A DNA stretch of 64,000 nt from Flavobacterium sangjuense (GCF_004797125.1 NZ_CP038810.1:186001-250000), one strand, 5' to 3'. Positions 1-9,998 are shown, counted from the stretch's first letter. Notes: generated from the letters alone by a model not told the origin. A program made the numbers and translations.

Positions 1-2
1 TT

Positions 3-743
3 TGGTATATCAAGGGAAACAGCTATTTATTGGAGTGCTTGTATCTGATAAAACACAAATCCTATATGAAAGAAGTTTTGGAGCGTTTGAAACAAACTAT
101 CGCTTTAGATTCTTTTCCGAAAAATGATAATTTAAGTTCGTTGTATTTTCTTTGCTATTATAACAGCAAGTTCAATTTGCATTTCTTAGAAGGAGATTTC
201 GAAGGTGGATTATACCTGGTAGATGAAGTTATAAAAAACATCAAGAAAAACGAAGACCGAATTGACGAGCATCACATCATGGTTTTTTACTATAAAATTG
301 CCTGTCTTTATTTTGGAACAGGTAACCATAAAAAATGCATCGAATATTTGAAGAAAATTATCGAAAATAAAAACCTAACCATGCGTGAAGATTTACTCTG
401 TTTCGCACGTGTTTTGAGCGTCATTGCCCACTTTGATGCCGGAATGGATTACCGTCTAGAAGCCCAATTGAAAAGCACTTATGACTTTCTAATCAAAATG
501 AACGAACTTCATGAGGTGCAACGGGAAATGATTAAATTTCTAAAAAACTTAGAAACCATTTATCCAAATCAACTCAAAGCAGAATTCATAAAATTGCATG
601 AAAGACTGCTTATTTATGAAAATCATCCTTATGAAAAAAGGGCATTTCTATATCTGGACCTTATTTCCTGGCTGGAAAGTAAAATCCAGAACAAACCAGT
701 CGCACTGATAATTCAGGAAAAAGCAAAAAAATTGGTTCGATAA
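3..743 (+). CDS. C-terminal part of a TPR-like helical protein (5' end outside window)
   Basis: The reading frame is open from base 3 to the stop at 741-743 with no convincing start, so the gene begins upstream of the window; a TTG at 30 is only an internal Leu codon. The roughly 246 visible residues are almost entirely predicted helix, with alternating aromatic/hydrophobic pairs like tetratricopeptide repeats (for example FYYKIACLYFGTGNHKKCIEYL). No catalytic motif, signal or membrane segment is visible in this part. Function unknown; TPR-like folds usually mediate protein contacts. A hairpin with a T-run follows directly. Confidence 0.6.
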   Translation, partial: WYIKGNSYLLECLYLIKHKSYMKEVLERLKQTIALDSFPKNDNLSSLYFLCYYNSKFNLHFLEGDFEGGLYLVDEVIKNIKKNEDRIDEHHIMVFYYKIACLYFGTGNHKKCIEYLKKIIENKNLTMREDLLCFARVLSVIAHFDAGMDYRLEAQLKSTYDFLIKMNELHEVQREMIKFLKNLETIYPNQLKAEFIKLHERLLIYENHPYEKRAFLYLDLISWLESKIQNKPVALIIQEKAKKLVR

Positions 744-744
744 A

Positions 745-779
745 AAAAGCCCCGTTCATTAAAACGAAGCTTTTGCTTT
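745..779. terminator. Convergent terminator hairpin
   Basis: An AAAAGC...CGTT / AACG...GCTTTT inverted repeat lies between the converging TPR-like gene and the outer-membrane barrel gene. A/T-runs on both sides suggest it may act in both directions. Confidence 0.5.
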
Positions 780-3560
780 TTACCAATTGAATCTTCCGCT
801 TGATTTCTTTTCTTTTCCTGCGAATTTCTCAATTTTATACGTCAGTGAAAACATCGCGTAACGCTTTAAAACGATGTTCTCTTCGTCTCTAATTGTTGTT
901 GGCGTAATTGTTCTTGTCGCATTTTGATTTTGATTCAGCAAATCATATACTTTAACTTTCACAGTAAATTTTTTATTGTAAAAGCTGTACGCCAAACTCG
1001 TATTCCACAAATAGAAATCTTTCTTGAAACCATCCGCTATATTTGAATTGTAAGTATATCCAAAATCATTTCCGAATACCCAGTTTTTAGGCCAGTAATT
1101 GGTGACCTGCATATTAAATTTATGCACAAAACTTGAAGCCGAACTTACTACATAATTCGAATATTTGGTATCATTAACGGTATATCTGTACGATGGGTTT
1201 ATAGAAAACAATTCGCCATAATCGTAGGTAAAATTCACTCTTGGCGTTATGTCAAAAACCTTTGCTTCATACAATTCGGCATTAGCATAGCCTTTTATTA
1301 AATCGTAACCTGCATTAAATCCTCCTCCAAATTTAAAACTATGCACGCCTTTTTTGATTGTCTTACTCCAGTGAAAACCAAACCAGCTTTCATACGTTCC
1401 TGAAATGTTTTCATAAGTTGTGGTTCTTCTTCTGTTTTCATCATAAGTCGTTGAAGAGACAATTTGATTATCATATAAACTTCCTCCCATATAAATGCTG
1501 TAACCCGAACGTGTAGCATAATCATAATCTCTGAAACTAAAATAACCCTGATGGCTTTTATTTGGATCCAGATTTGGGTTTCCTATATAAGTATTCAATG
1601 GATTGGCTAAATTTTCAACCGGTAAAATCTGGCTGGCTTCGGGATAATAAACACTGTAATTGTAATTTACCCAGATTCCCATTGACTTTGTGAAATTATA
1701 GCCCCCATAAATATCGGCTACAGGTAGAATATAATCCTTTTTCAAATCAACAACGTTTCCAAGATATTGCGAATGGTTATCAAACCTTGTAATCTCCTGA
1801 CCCAGTCTTACATTTAAATTGTATTTCTTTTTTGAAATAGTAAAACCTGATTTGGCCCAAATGGTGTTTCTGTTTGATGTCAGATAGTTTGACAAAACAT
1901 CATTCTCAACCGTGTAAGTTCCCAAAGTCGAATCGAAATCGAATGCTTTTCTGCTTTCAAGCTTTTTTTCACGTTCCACATCAAGACTTACATTTATGCT
2001 AAGCGAATCAAGAATTGGCTCATTATACTGAACGCCCACGGAATATTTATCCGCTATATTCCTGGTGTTTTTAATTTGGTTCCGAATATCATCAGGCGCT
2101 GTTCCCTGATAAAAAATGGTACTCGAATTCGTTAAATTGTCTATTTCCGTTTTTCTGTTTTCATTTTGAATCGAAGCACTTATGTTTCTGCCTTTTCTGC
2201 GGAACGATTTATTGAAATCAATTGCATTATTAAAACTACTGATGTCATTTTCATTGGTTACAAATGAAGAGCTTTCGTTCAGTAGTTGATTGGCTTCATC
2301 AACCGATTCTTCATGAGCATTTTTGGTTGACCGGTTATTTGATTTGGCAAACTTTGGAACAACCACAATGGAAGCGGTAGAATCAATTTTATATTCTAAT
2401 TCCGTGTTGAGATTATGGCTGTACTTGTTTTCTTTAGTATCCGAAATAGAATTCGTCGTGAAATTCCCGTCGGGTAAAAAGTTGATTTGATTGGTTTTAT
2501 TCTTGTTTTTGGTATCGGCACTGGCAAAAAAGTAACTTGCGGTTGATTCAAAATCTTTAGCCAATTCATCTGAATAATTTATCCCAACAAGATTCGAATG
2601 CGTGATTCCTTTATTCCCACCAAAGGTCATTCCGTTCAATCCAAACGAACCATCGGAGCTGGTGTAGAAAGAATTATTCCTGCTTCCACCCATATTGTCA
2701 AAAATCTCATCCATAGAAAAACCCGTCGCATTGATATTATTAGACGAAGCCAAAACACTTATTTTCTGCTTATCCTTAAAATAATTGACGAGTGCACTGC
2801 TTTCGTATCGCTTGTCAGTTCCGGCACCAGCCATGAATTTACCAAAGAAACCTTTATTCTTATCTTCATCAATTGTCAGGTTAATGCTGGCATTGTTGGA
2901 GCTTGCTGCCTGCCCAGTGATTTCTTCTTTTTTGGTTTTGGTATCCGTAACCTGCACTTTATTAATAATATCCGAAGGCAGATTTTGCAATGCTATCTTT
3001 CCGTCTTTGTCAAAAAATGGTTTGCCATTTACTAAAATCTGATTTACTTCCTTTCCGTTGACCGTAATTTTTCCTTCGGCATCAATTTCGACTCCGGGCA
3101 ACTGTTTTAGTAAGGTTTCTACGTTGGCATCGGGACGCAGTTTAAACGAAGAAGCGTTAAACTCTAATGTATCTTTCTTTATCCTGATTGGTGGCGTTTC
3201 ATTTTTAATAACAACTTCATCCAACTGATTTGTGGATTCTTTTATTTCAATAGTGCCAAAATCTTTATCTTCAGAAACGGATTCCAATCGAATTTTAGTT
3301 TCACGATAACTCACATAAGAAACTTTCAGAACAATTGGCTGAGCAATTTTCTTAATCTTAAAATCGAAATTTCCGAGTTTGTTGGTAATGGTATAATCTA
3401 CAACGGCGGAATCTTTGACAGAAGAAAGATAAACGGTAGCAGATTCAATGGGTAGTTTTGTGGTTTCATCGATTACTTTTCCTTTTAAGGAAATTGTTTT
3501 TTGGGCGAACGCAAAGGTGCTTATAAGAATAAAGCAGATTAGGGCGAGAGATTTTGGCAT
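780..3560 (-). CDS. Outer-membrane beta-barrel protein, TonB-receptor-like with CarboxypepD_reg-like N-terminus
   Basis: A 926-residue protein with a Sec signal peptide (residues 1-19, ending AFA before Gln20). Residues about 22-110 form a carboxypeptidase-regulatory-like beta-sandwich (KGKVIDETTKLPIESATVYL). A plug-like domain follows at about 113-230, containing LLKQLPGVEID and ILVNGKPFF, and the rest is a large barrel rich in alternating aromatic strands that ends in Trp, an aromatic outer-membrane signal. This matches the Bacteroidota outer-membrane beta-barrel family (OMP_b-brl_3 type) related to TonB-dependent receptors. The substrate is unknown, and no SusD or peptidase partner lies beside it. 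It is probably monocistronic. Confidence 0.88.
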   Translation of the reverse strand: MPKSLALICFILISTFAFAQKTISLKGKVIDETTKLPIESATVYLSSVKDSAVVDYTITNKLGNFDFKIKKIAQPIVLKVSYVSYRETKIRLESVSEDKDFGTIEIKESTNQLDEVVIKNETPPIRIKKDTLEFNASSFKLRPDANVETLLKQLPGVEIDAEGKITVNGKEVNQILVNGKPFFDKDGKIALQNLPSDIINKVQVTDTKTKKEEITGQAASSNNASINLTIDEDKNKGFFGKFMAGAGTDKRYESSALVNYFKDKQKISVLASSNNINATGFSMDEIFDNMGGSRNNSFYTSSDGSFGLNGMTFGGNKGITHSNLVGINYSDELAKDFESTASYFFASADTKNKNKTNQINFLPDGNFTTNSISDTKENKYSHNLNTELEYKIDSTASIVVVPKFAKSNNRSTKNAHEESVDEANQLLNESSSFVTNENDISSFNNAIDFNKSFRRKGRNISASIQNENRKTEIDNLTNSSTIFYQGTAPDDIRNQIKNTRNIADKYSVGVQYNEPILDSLSINVSLDVEREKKLESRKAFDFDSTLGTYTVENDVLSNYLTSNRNTIWAKSGFTISKKKYNLNVRLGQEITRFDNHSQYLGNVVDLKKDYILPVADIYGGYNFTKSMGIWVNYNYSVYYPEASQILPVENLANPLNTYIGNPNLDPNKSHQGYFSFRDYDYATRSGYSIYMGGSLYDNQIVSSTTYDENRRRTTTYENISGTYESWFGFHWSKTIKKGVHSFKFGGGFNAGYDLIKGYANAELYEAKVFDITPRVNFTYDYGELFSINPSYRYTVNDTKYSNYVVSSASSFVHKFNMQVTNYWPKNWVFGNDFGYTYNSNIADGFKKDFYLWNTSLAYSFYNKKFTVKVKVYDLLNQNQNATRTITPTTIRDEENIVLKRYAMFSLTYKIEKFAGKEKKSSGRFNW

Positions 3561-3800
3561 AAAAAAATTAGTGGTTAGTATTAAATTGTAATAAAACGGC
3601 TAATTTCTTATTTTATTGTTTAGCGTTAAAAATTCTTACGAAAATTTAACATATTATTATTTTTCTTTAATGCAAACATCAATCGAATAGCCACCTTTCA
3701 ATTTTTTAAACTGAATAAAATAAAATAAAAACACTTGATTAACAGTGTGTTAACTTTATTTTTTGATTATTAGCTGTACCTTTAAGCAAATGATTGAGCC

Positions 3801-4034
3801 ATGAAAAATTTTGCAATTAAAGTGGTTTGGTTTACCACTATTTACGTTTTCGCTTTTGCCTGCATATCTCAAACTAACATACCGGTGCCGGTGGCGATTG
3901 GTTTATATATTTTAGGCAATTTTCTGATTCTGTTTATGGTTTATACCGTTCTGCATGACAAATACAAAACCTCTAAAACATTTGAAGACTGGTACGGTGA
4001 CCATGTGATAAAAAATATGGGCAAAAAGGAATAA
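3801..4034 (+). CDS. Small two-helix membrane protein, unknown function
   Basis: A 77-residue protein with two hydrophobic segments (about 5-24 and 30-50) and a charged C-terminal tail ending in GKKE. It starts at an ATG 17 bases after a TACCTTTA box (3777-3784), one base off the Bacteroidota -7 consensus, which supports expression. A strong hairpin terminator follows. I recognise no family; it resembles many small flavobacterial membrane proteins with no known role. Confidence 0.6.
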   Translation: MKNFAIKVVWFTTIYVFAFACISQTNIPVPVAIGLYILGNFLILFMVYTVLHDKYKTSKTFEDWYGDHVIKNMGKKE

Positions 4035-4072
4035 GAGTTTATTTTCCATCTTTTAAAATCGATTGAACCTAT

Positions 4073-4104
4073 AAAAAAAGTTCCAATTTCTTGGAACTTT
4101 TTTT
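4073..4104. terminator. Bidirectional terminator between the small membrane gene and der
   Basis: A perfect stem, AGTTCCAA / TTGGAACT, with a TTTC loop is flanked by long A and T tracts, so it can end transcription from both converging genes. Confidence 0.85.
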
Positions 4105-5414
4105 TATTTTTCTCTAATATAAATATCAATCGGGACACCCGAGAAATCCCAGTTTTCACGGATTTTATTTTCTAAGAAACGTTTGTACGCTTCCTGAACA
4201 TACTGCGGCAAGTTCGCAAAAAACACAAACTGTGGCGTTGGTGTTGGCAACTGCATGCAATATTTAATTTTTACATATTTCCCTTTTAAGGCCGGTGGCG
4301 GATAAGCTTCAATTAGTTTCAACATATAATCGTTGAATTTTGAAGTCTGGATACGTTGTTTTCTGTTTTCAAAAACCTGAACTGTAGTTTCCAATGCTTT
4401 TAGTAAACGTTGTTTGGTCAATGCCGACACAAACAAAATTGGCACATCGGTAAATGGTTTTAATTCTTCTTTTATTTTGTTTTCATAATCACGTGTTGAC
4501 ATGGTGTCTTTTTCAACCAAATCCCATTTGTTTACCAAAATCACAACTCCTTTTCTATTCTTTTCGGCCAACCAAAAAATACTTTGATCCTGTCCTTCAA
4601 AACCGCGCGTAGCATCGATTAATAAAACACAAACATCTGAGTGCTCAATCGCACGAACCGAACGCATTACCGAATAAAATTCTAAATCTTCTTTTACTTT
4701 GGCTTTTCTACGGATTCCGGCAGTATCAACCAAGTTGAATTCAAAACCAAAACGATTGTATTTGGTGTCAATCGCATCACGTGTTGTTCCTGCAATATCG
4801 GTAACCACAAATCTATCTTCTCCGATTAACGCATTGATGAAAGAGGACTTTCCTGCATTTGGTCTTCCCACGACACAAAATCTTGGTAAGGCTAATTCTT
4901 CCTCGGTTACTTCAGGCAATTCAGGTAACACTTCTACCAGTTTGTCCAAAAGTTCACCGGTTCCGCTTCCGCTGATGCTGGCAATGGTAAAATATTCTCC
5001 TAAACCTAAGTTATAAAACTCAACTGCGTCTTTTTCACGCATGGCGTTATCGACTTTGTTTACGGCTAATAAAATGGGTTTGGTCACTTTTCTAAGTAAT
5101 TTGGCAACCTCAGCATCCATAGGTGTAATGCCTTCTTCTACATCAACCACAAAAATGATTGCATCGGCTTCATCAATGGCCAATTCCACCTGACGGCGGA
5201 TTTCACCTTCAAAAACATCATCTGAACCTTTGATATAACCACCGGTATCAATTACTGAAAACTCTTTTCCATTCCATTCACTCTTTCCATAATTACGGTC
5301 ACGGGTAACACCACTAACTGAGTCAACAATAGCTTCTCTTCTCTTGATTAATCGGTTAAAAAAAGTAGATTTCCCTACGTTTGGTCTTCCTACTATGGCT
5401 ACGATATTGTTCAT
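4104..5414 (-). CDS. der: Ribosome-assembly GTPase Der (EngA)
   Basis: A 436-residue protein with two tandem GTPase domains. The first P-loop is GRPNVGKST near residue 9, and the second is GRPNAGKS near residue 183. Each has DTAG/DTGG and NKxD motifs (NKVD, NKWD), followed by a C-terminal KH-like domain. The double-GTPase architecture and length are diagnostic of Der, which acts in late 50S subunit maturation. Its own promoter fits TTG-N19-TACCTTTG. The related GTPase gene era lies just upstream on the same strand, a pairing of two ribosome-biogenesis GTPases. Confidence 0.97.
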   Translation of the reverse strand: MNNIVAIVGRPNVGKSTFFNRLIKRREAIVDSVSGVTRDRNYGKSEWNGKEFSVIDTGGYIKGSDDVFEGEIRRQVELAIDEADAIIFVVDVEEGITPMDAEVAKLLRKVTKPILLAVNKVDNAMREKDAVEFYNLGLGEYFTIASISGSGTGELLDKLVEVLPELPEVTEEELALPRFCVVGRPNAGKSSFINALIGEDRFVVTDIAGTTRDAIDTKYNRFGFEFNLVDTAGIRRKAKVKEDLEFYSVMRSVRAIEHSDVCVLLIDATRGFEGQDQSIFWLAEKNRKGVVILVNKWDLVEKDTMSTRDYENKIKEELKPFTDVPILFVSALTKQRLLKALETTVQVFENRKQRIQTSKFNDYMLKLIEAYPPPALKGKYVKIKYCMQLPTPTPQFVFFANLPQYVQEAYKRFLENKIRENWDFSGVPIDIYIREK

Positions 5415-5432
5415 GCGTTTTTAAATTTGGTG

Positions 5433-5462
5433 CAAAGGTAGTTTAATTAAGTTGAAAATCAA
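5433..5462 (-). promoter_or_regulatory. Primary-sigma promoter of der
   Basis: Read on the minus strand: TTG at 5462-5460, 19 bases, then TACCTTTG at 5440-5433. This matches the Bacteroidota consensus TTG-N17-20-TAnnTTTG. The box ends 18 bases before the der ATG. Confidence 0.8.
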
Positions 5463-5522
5463 GGGATAAGTAGAACGGGAATGTACTAAAAGATGCCACC
5501 CCGCCTCCTGGCTCCTTCGCTA

Positions 5523-5543
5523 AAACAGTCCACTGGACTGTTT
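5523..5543. repeat. Perfect palindrome in the der-era gap
   Basis: Arms AAACAGTCCA and TGGACTGTTT surround a single C. It sits in an unusually GC-rich gap (about 5490-5557) after the era stop and has no T-run. The core CCACTGG and the neighbouring TTCGCTAAA recur in the ftsA-ftsZ gap, suggesting a dispersed palindromic element rather than a dedicated terminator. Confidence 0.6.
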
Positions 5544-5557
5544 CTTAACGCTCGGCC

Positions 5558-6442
5558 CTACTTCTGATTATATCCAAATCGACGTAACTGAAACGCATTG
5601 CTTCGCCAGTCTTTGTTGACTTTTACATATAACTCGATGTGGATTTGTTTTCCGAAGAACTTTTCTAAGTCTTCACGGGATTGCATTCCGACTTTTTTCA
5701 AAGCGGCGCCTTTGTGCCCGATGATGATTCCTTTTTGGGTATCGCGCTCGACCATTATTACGGAACGGATGCGGATGATTTTCTCGTCTTCCAGAAATTC
5801 TTCTGTTTCGATTTCTACGGCGTATGGGATTTCTTTGTCGTAGTTTAATAATATTTTTTCACGGATGGTTTCGTTTACAAAGAAACGCTCCGGCTTATCG
5901 GTTAAGGCATCTTTTGGATAATAGGCAGGTGAAGCCGGTAGTAATTCTAATATACGGGCAAAGACTTCTTTTACATTAAAGTTTTCCAGAGCCGAAATTG
6001 GATATATCTCTGCGTTCGGAACTTTCTCCTTCCATAAGGCGATTTGTTCTTCTAATTGTTCCTGATTTGATTTGTCAATTTTATTCAACAGCAGTAGAAC
6101 AGGAATCTTGGCGTGAATGATTTTATTAAAAAAGTCTTCGTCTTTTAATTCCTTCTCTCCTATCTCGACCATATAAATCAACACATCAGCATCTTCGAAA
6201 GCGGACTTTACAAAATCCATCATCGATTTCTGCATTTCGTAGGCAGGTTTGATGATTCCCGGAGTATCAGATAGGATGACTTGAAAGTCATCTCCGTTTA
6301 CTATCCCCAATATCCTGTGGCGGGTTGTCTGTGCCTTAGAGGTAATAATAGACAAACGCTCCCCAACGAATGCGTTCATTAAGGTTGATTTTCCAACGTT
6401 TGGGTTTCCGATGATGTTAACGAAGCCTGCTTTGTGTTCCAT
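5558..6442 (-). CDS. era: Ribosome-assembly GTPase Era
   Basis: A 294-residue protein from the ATG at 6442. A TTG 21 bases upstream is in frame, but it sits inside the promoter box region, so the ATG (MEHKAGF) is chosen. The N-terminal GTPase has GNPNVGKST, DTPG and NKID motifs. The C-terminal KH domain carries GHKGAALKKVG, the RNA-binding loop typical of Era, which binds 16S rRNA near its 3' end. Length matches the family. It is preceded by TACCTTTG and followed by the palindromic gap and der. Confidence 0.97.
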   Translation of the reverse strand: MEHKAGFVNIIGNPNVGKSTLMNAFVGERLSIITSKAQTTRHRILGIVNGDDFQVILSDTPGIIKPAYEMQKSMMDFVKSAFEDADVLIYMVEIGEKELKDEDFFNKIIHAKIPVLLLLNKIDKSNQEQLEEQIALWKEKVPNAEIYPISALENFNVKEVFARILELLPASPAYYPKDALTDKPERFFVNETIREKILLNYDKEIPYAVEIETEEFLEDEKIIRIRSVIMVERDTQKGIIIGHKGAALKKVGMQSREDLEKFFGKQIHIELYVKVNKDWRSNAFQLRRFGYNQK

Positions 6443-6460
6443 GATAATGTATTTGCTGGG

Positions 6461-6468
6461 CAAAGGTA
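6461..6468 (-). promoter_or_regulatory. -7 box of the era promoter
   Basis: TACCTTTG on the minus strand, 18 bases before the era ATG. No clear TTG is found at -33. The box and its flank are partly duplicated near 8585-8601. Confidence 0.65.
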
Positions 6469-6801
6469 AGGCTTTTTCCCTTTTGTCTTTCCCGCGAAAG
6501 CGGGAATCTATACCTTAACATCTCTAGGGTTTTAAATCCTTGCTATCGGGTTGTTACCTTCTTTTGTCTTGACACAAAAGAAGCAAAAGGTCAAGGCTTG
6601 GAATCTTCGGTGGTCAATTTTAATTTCAAATCCTAAAAGAAAAGAACTCGCTTCAATCAAACAGCTTTTCTTTTTACGGATTTTTCAATTAATTGACACT
6701 CGCCTGCCAGATTATTTCATTCGTTTGCCTGCGGCTCGGGTCTAATGCCGAACAAAATACAAAACAAAAAAATGGGTCATTGTCGACCCATTTTTGTGAT
6801 G
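6469..6801. repeat. Gene-free gap with intergenic inverted repeats
   Basis: No credible gene. The gap holds a hairpin TTCCCGC-GAAA-GCGGGAA (6489-6506) and a second inverted repeat CTTTTGT / ACAAAAG (6561-6580), followed by AAGCAAAAGGTCAAGGC. This resembles the dispersed 'CTTTTGTCTTGACACAAAAG' elements I know from Bacteroidota intergenic DNA; that recognition is from memory, not a search. A 64-codon frame across it (6551-6745) has no start context and looks like repeat-derived noise. Confidence 0.55.
6768..6795 (-). terminator. Terminator of the T9SS cargo gene
   Basis: Stem AAAAATGGGTC / GACCCATTTTT with a 6-base loop, directly after the stop of the minus-strand gene. Confidence 0.85.
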
Positions 6802-8466
6802 TTATTTCTTTATGGTTTTGGTATGCTGTATACTGCCATCCTGCATGGTCATAGTAAGAATATAGAGTCCCGAATTTAAATTCCCTAAATAGATATCTTG
6901 CTGAGGCTGTTGGATAGTTTGCATTAACTTTCCGGTAGTATCTGTAACGAAAATAGTGGCTACTTCTTGAGCATTATCAAGGTGAATGCTATCTGTAAAT
7001 GGAATTGGATATACTTTAATTTTATTCGGTGTTACCTCAACGTTAGATAGCTCTTGTGTAAGTGTAACTGTTATTCTCCAGGAGTTGTTATTCACTCTGT
7101 TATAGTCAGCATTGCAACCTGAACCTCCATAGGTTCTCCAGGCTCTAAGGTCGAAAGTAACATTCCCCGTAAGGCCATTGGCTATGTTTAAACCGGTTCT
7201 GTTATAAGAATACGTTCCTGTCGTGCCACCAACTCCCGAAGTGATTGCAGCTTCAGTGGTATTGTTAGTCGTACATACTAAAAGCGTTCTTTGCTCACTC
7301 ATCCAACCATTAAGGGCTGTGGTCATAGTATAAGAGACATCAGTTGAAGCAATTTGGAAGCCAGCCGGAATGCTTAAGGTTAAAGTCCCCGGACAGGCAG
7401 TTGTACTGGTAATGGTAGGTCCGGTAGAATACTCTGTATTGATATCTCCAAGAGTGTAAGTAGCTTCCATTTGCCCGGTGGTGAACATTTTCATTTGCCA
7501 AAAGCCTTGTTCAGTATCACAATTTGATCTAACCCAAAAGTAATAGGTGCTTCCCATAGTAAGTCCGGTAAGCGTAACTGTAGTCACCCCTGCAGCGACA
7601 CTACCGCTTGGGGTCGTTGAAGCTATCGGTGCTACCGAAGAGCTACTGTAGTAATACTGATATCCCATGGAAGGGGCACTTGCCGGTGCAGTCCAGTTAA
7701 AAGTTCCACCATCATTAGAAGAGGTGAACGTAATATTTGAAGGTCCGGGACAGCTTGTATAAGCATCCGCCGAAAAAGCAAAGATGTTAGGAATACCACC
7801 TGATACTTTTGTTATAGTAACACTCTCTATAGGCTTAGATTGATTAGCAACATTTATGGCTAACGGAATTTGATAGAGTCTTGGATTTGTACCGCCTCCG
7901 GTTTCTAAAACATCATTCGTTCGATTGATTCTTCCGATACCTTGTATGGCAAAATTAGCTCCATTATACCAATCAGAAATGGCAAGTCCTGTAAATGTTT
8001 CGGTTGTAGTATCGGTAAAGTTAACGGTTACGTTGACTGTACATGCACCGCTGCCTCCGGTAGCCAACATGTATAAATTGACTGCCGGTATAGGATTAGT
8101 AAATACTAAAGTCCCTGCGTCACTAACGTTTTGAAGCCGCAATGAATTATCGCCACTATAAGAAGCCAGTTGATAGCTAAGTCCTGCTGGTGCAGCAACC
8201 ACACTAGTAATAAGTCCGTTTGTTGGCAGTCCATAGGTTAATGGCGTACTACCAGACGTCAGCTGATAGTCTCTCGAAATAAAGTTGAAGTTCACACCAT
8301 CAACATCATTAGTGGTCGAAGTGATAGATGATCCCACTCCATTAGCAATAACATCGGCATTAAAACCACTTTGAATTGCAATGGGTTGTAGATTTTGTGC
8401 TGCTGTTTTCTGAGTAACCAACAAAAAAGAGGCAATAACTGTAGTAAATAGTAGTGTTTTTTTCAT
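6802..8466 (-). CDS. Secreted protein with fibronectin-III-like domain and T9SS type A sorting domain
   Basis: A 554-residue protein with an N-terminal Sec signal (1-23, ending KTAAAQ). Low-complexity Thr/Gly/Asn-rich beta sequence is followed by a probable fibronectin type III domain (about 238-330, with FNWTAP and YYFWVRSNC). The last 80 residues are a classic type A type IX sorting domain (VYPIPFTD, LNSGLYILTM, ending in KTIKK). It should be exported through the T9SS, whose core gldKLMN lies about 10 kb away. No enzymatic domain is seen, so it may be an adhesin or surface-layer component. Confidence 0.85.
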   Translation of the reverse strand: MKKTLLFTTVIASFLLVTQKTAAQNLQPIAIQSGFNADVIANGVGSSITSTTNDVDGVNFNFISRDYQLTSGSTPLTYGLPTNGLITSVVAAPAGLSYQLASYSGDNSLRLQNVSDAGTLVFTNPIPAVNLYMLATGGSGACTVNVTVNFTDTTTETFTGLAISDWYNGANFAIQGIGRINRTNDVLETGGGTNPRLYQIPLAINVANQSKPIESVTITKVSGGIPNIFAFSADAYTSCPGPSNITFTSSNDGGTFNWTAPASAPSMGYQYYYSSSSVAPIASTTPSGSVAAGVTTVTLTGLTMGSTYYFWVRSNCDTEQGFWQMKMFTTGQMEATYTLGDINTEYSTGPTITSTTACPGTLTLSIPAGFQIASTDVSYTMTTALNGWMSEQRTLLVCTTNNTTEAAITSGVGGTTGTYSYNRTGLNIANGLTGNVTFDLRAWRTYGGSGCNADYNRVNNNSWRITVTLTQELSNVEVTPNKIKVYPIPFTDSIHLDNAQEVATIFVTDTTGKLMQTIQQPQQDIYLGNLNSGLYILTMTMQDGSIQHTKTIKK

Positions 8467-8695
8467 AAAAAGTGTAGTTAGATTATTTTGCTACTAAATT
8501 ACAATATATCCGTAAATAAACCCAAATATCTTTTACTAAGGTACTAAGGGGTAATGTTTTTTATCTATGCGGGACATGTTCTTTGTATTTGCTGGGCAAA
8601 GATTAGCTTTTTGGATGGTTAGATTCTTAGACAGTCAGATAAACAACACCCTCCCTTTTCAAGCAGGGTGGTTATAACAAGCTGTTTTAGTAATA
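8467..8695. other. Gap with a partial copy of the era upstream sequence
   Basis: No gene. It carries 17 bases (8585-8601) identical to 6449-6465 in front of era, followed in both places by a nearby GCTTTTT. A weak hairpin, CACCCT / AGGGTG at about 8649-8673, may end the DUF6600 gene transcript. Confidence 0.45.
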
Positions 8696-9772
8696 TTACA
8701 AAACCTTTTCTATTGGCAGGTTCTGATGTCCACGCGGTAGGTTACGCGGCAAATCAGGACGGTGCGGTATGTTTTGTCTTTGCGGAATATTCACGGGACC
8801 ACTGTTATCCAGTGGATTCACACGCGGTTGTGGTTTAGAAGGCGCGTTTCGCCTTGAATTTTCCATATTCCGTTGCTGAATTACTCCCTTAGACGGGTTT
8901 GCTATTGGAGCGTTATCCACTCGATTATTACGTGGCAGCGCTGGCTGTTTGTCGGGTCTGTTACGCTTTGCCGGATCCAGATTGTTAGCGGCTTTGATAT
9001 CCCTGCCTTCGGTAATACGGCTTGGTTTGGCGTTGCCTCTTCTTACCTCAGGACGGTAGAGATTCATTTCGCTTCTGCTACTTTGTTGACCTGGAGCAGT
9101 ACGCTCACGGATAGTCATAGCAGCAACATTCCTACCAGTTCTTTTTTGTACGTCCCCGCGGTCAGGTCCAGCTGCGTAACGCACATTGTGCCTGTTGTCG
9201 CTACGGACGTTGTTGATGATGGTAGTATTTCGGATGATAGTATTATTTCGGGTGTTTGCCACATAATAGTTGCTAACGTTGTTACGTCCGAAGTCACGGT
9301 GGCGGACAAAGGTCCAATGGTTATAAGGTACCGAATAACCACTACTGTAAGCCACACTTATAGTCACTCCCGGGCCCATTGGTGCCCAACCATAATAATC
9401 GGGCGAGGTTCGCCAGCATACCCAGGCAGGACCCCATTCGTCATCGGGTACCCAAACCCATCCATAGTAAGGGTCATAGTACCAACGGCCATAGTGGAAC
9501 GGTGCCCATCCCCACGCATAATTGGAATACCAGGTCCAACCGTAATCGGTATAGACCCAATACCCACCGGTGTGGTAAGGACTAAAACCCACGGCTACAC
9601 GTGGTATCCAGACATAGCCATAGGCAGATGTCTGCATCCAACTGCCATAGGGGCTCAGGTTGTCATAAAACACCTGAAAACTTACGGATGTTTGTGCTGT
9701 ATTCCTTTGGGGTAGCAAAAGGGTAAAATGTAGTAATAGCAGGAAAAGGCTGATTTTATAAAACGTTTTCAT
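8696..9772 (-). CDS. Secreted DUF6600-type protein with Trp/Tyr repeats and a basic Pro/Asn-rich tail
   Basis: A 358-residue protein with a signal peptide (1-26). Residues 30-150 hold repeated aromatic motifs (SPYGSWMQ, YGYVWIPRV, GYWVYTDYGWTWYS, YAWGWAPFHYGRW, YYGWVWVPDDEWG), the signature of the DUF6600 family of secreted or periplasmic proteins. The C-terminal 200 residues are rich in Arg, Asn, Pro and Gln and probably disordered. Base composition is more GC-rich than its neighbours because of the Trp/Gly/Arg content, which also creates long open frames on the other strand. Function unknown; association with the cell envelope is inference. Confidence 0.75.
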   Translation of the reverse strand: MKTFYKISLFLLLLHFTLLLPQRNTAQTSVSFQVFYDNLSPYGSWMQTSAYGYVWIPRVAVGFSPYHTGGYWVYTDYGWTWYSNYAWGWAPFHYGRWYYDPYYGWVWVPDDEWGPAWVCWRTSPDYYGWAPMGPGVTISVAYSSGYSVPYNHWTFVRHRDFGRNNVSNYYVANTRNNTIIRNTTIINNVRSDNRHNVRYAAGPDRGDVQKRTGRNVAAMTIRERTAPGQQSSRSEMNLYRPEVRRGNAKPSRITEGRDIKAANNLDPAKRNRPDKQPALPRNNRVDNAPIANPSKGVIQQRNMENSRRNAPSKPQPRVNPLDNSGPVNIPQRQNIPHRPDLPRNLPRGHQNLPIEKVL

Positions 9773-9998
9773 GATACTGAGTTTTTTAGGTCTTTTATAC
9801 TCAGTTAGGGTAAGGTAAAGTTCCGAATTAACAGGTAAAAAGGCTTTACAGGATTGTCATGAAATGTTGCAGGATTTGCAGATGGGGTTCTCGATAAGTT
9901 TTATAATATTAAAATTATATAAACCGCTAACAAATTTTTATAATAGTCTATGCAAAAATATTCGTAACTTTAATGTCCCTATTTTAAATCCGTTAACT

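Noticed and set aside
6551..6745. 64-codon frame between era and the T9SS cargo gene
   Set aside because: It runs through repeat-like DNA and has no promoter, start context or recognisable protein features.
8873..9715. 280-codon frame opposite the DUF6600 gene
   Set aside because: An antisense shadow of a GC-rich, repeat-coding gene; the minus-strand protein has a signal peptide and family motifs.
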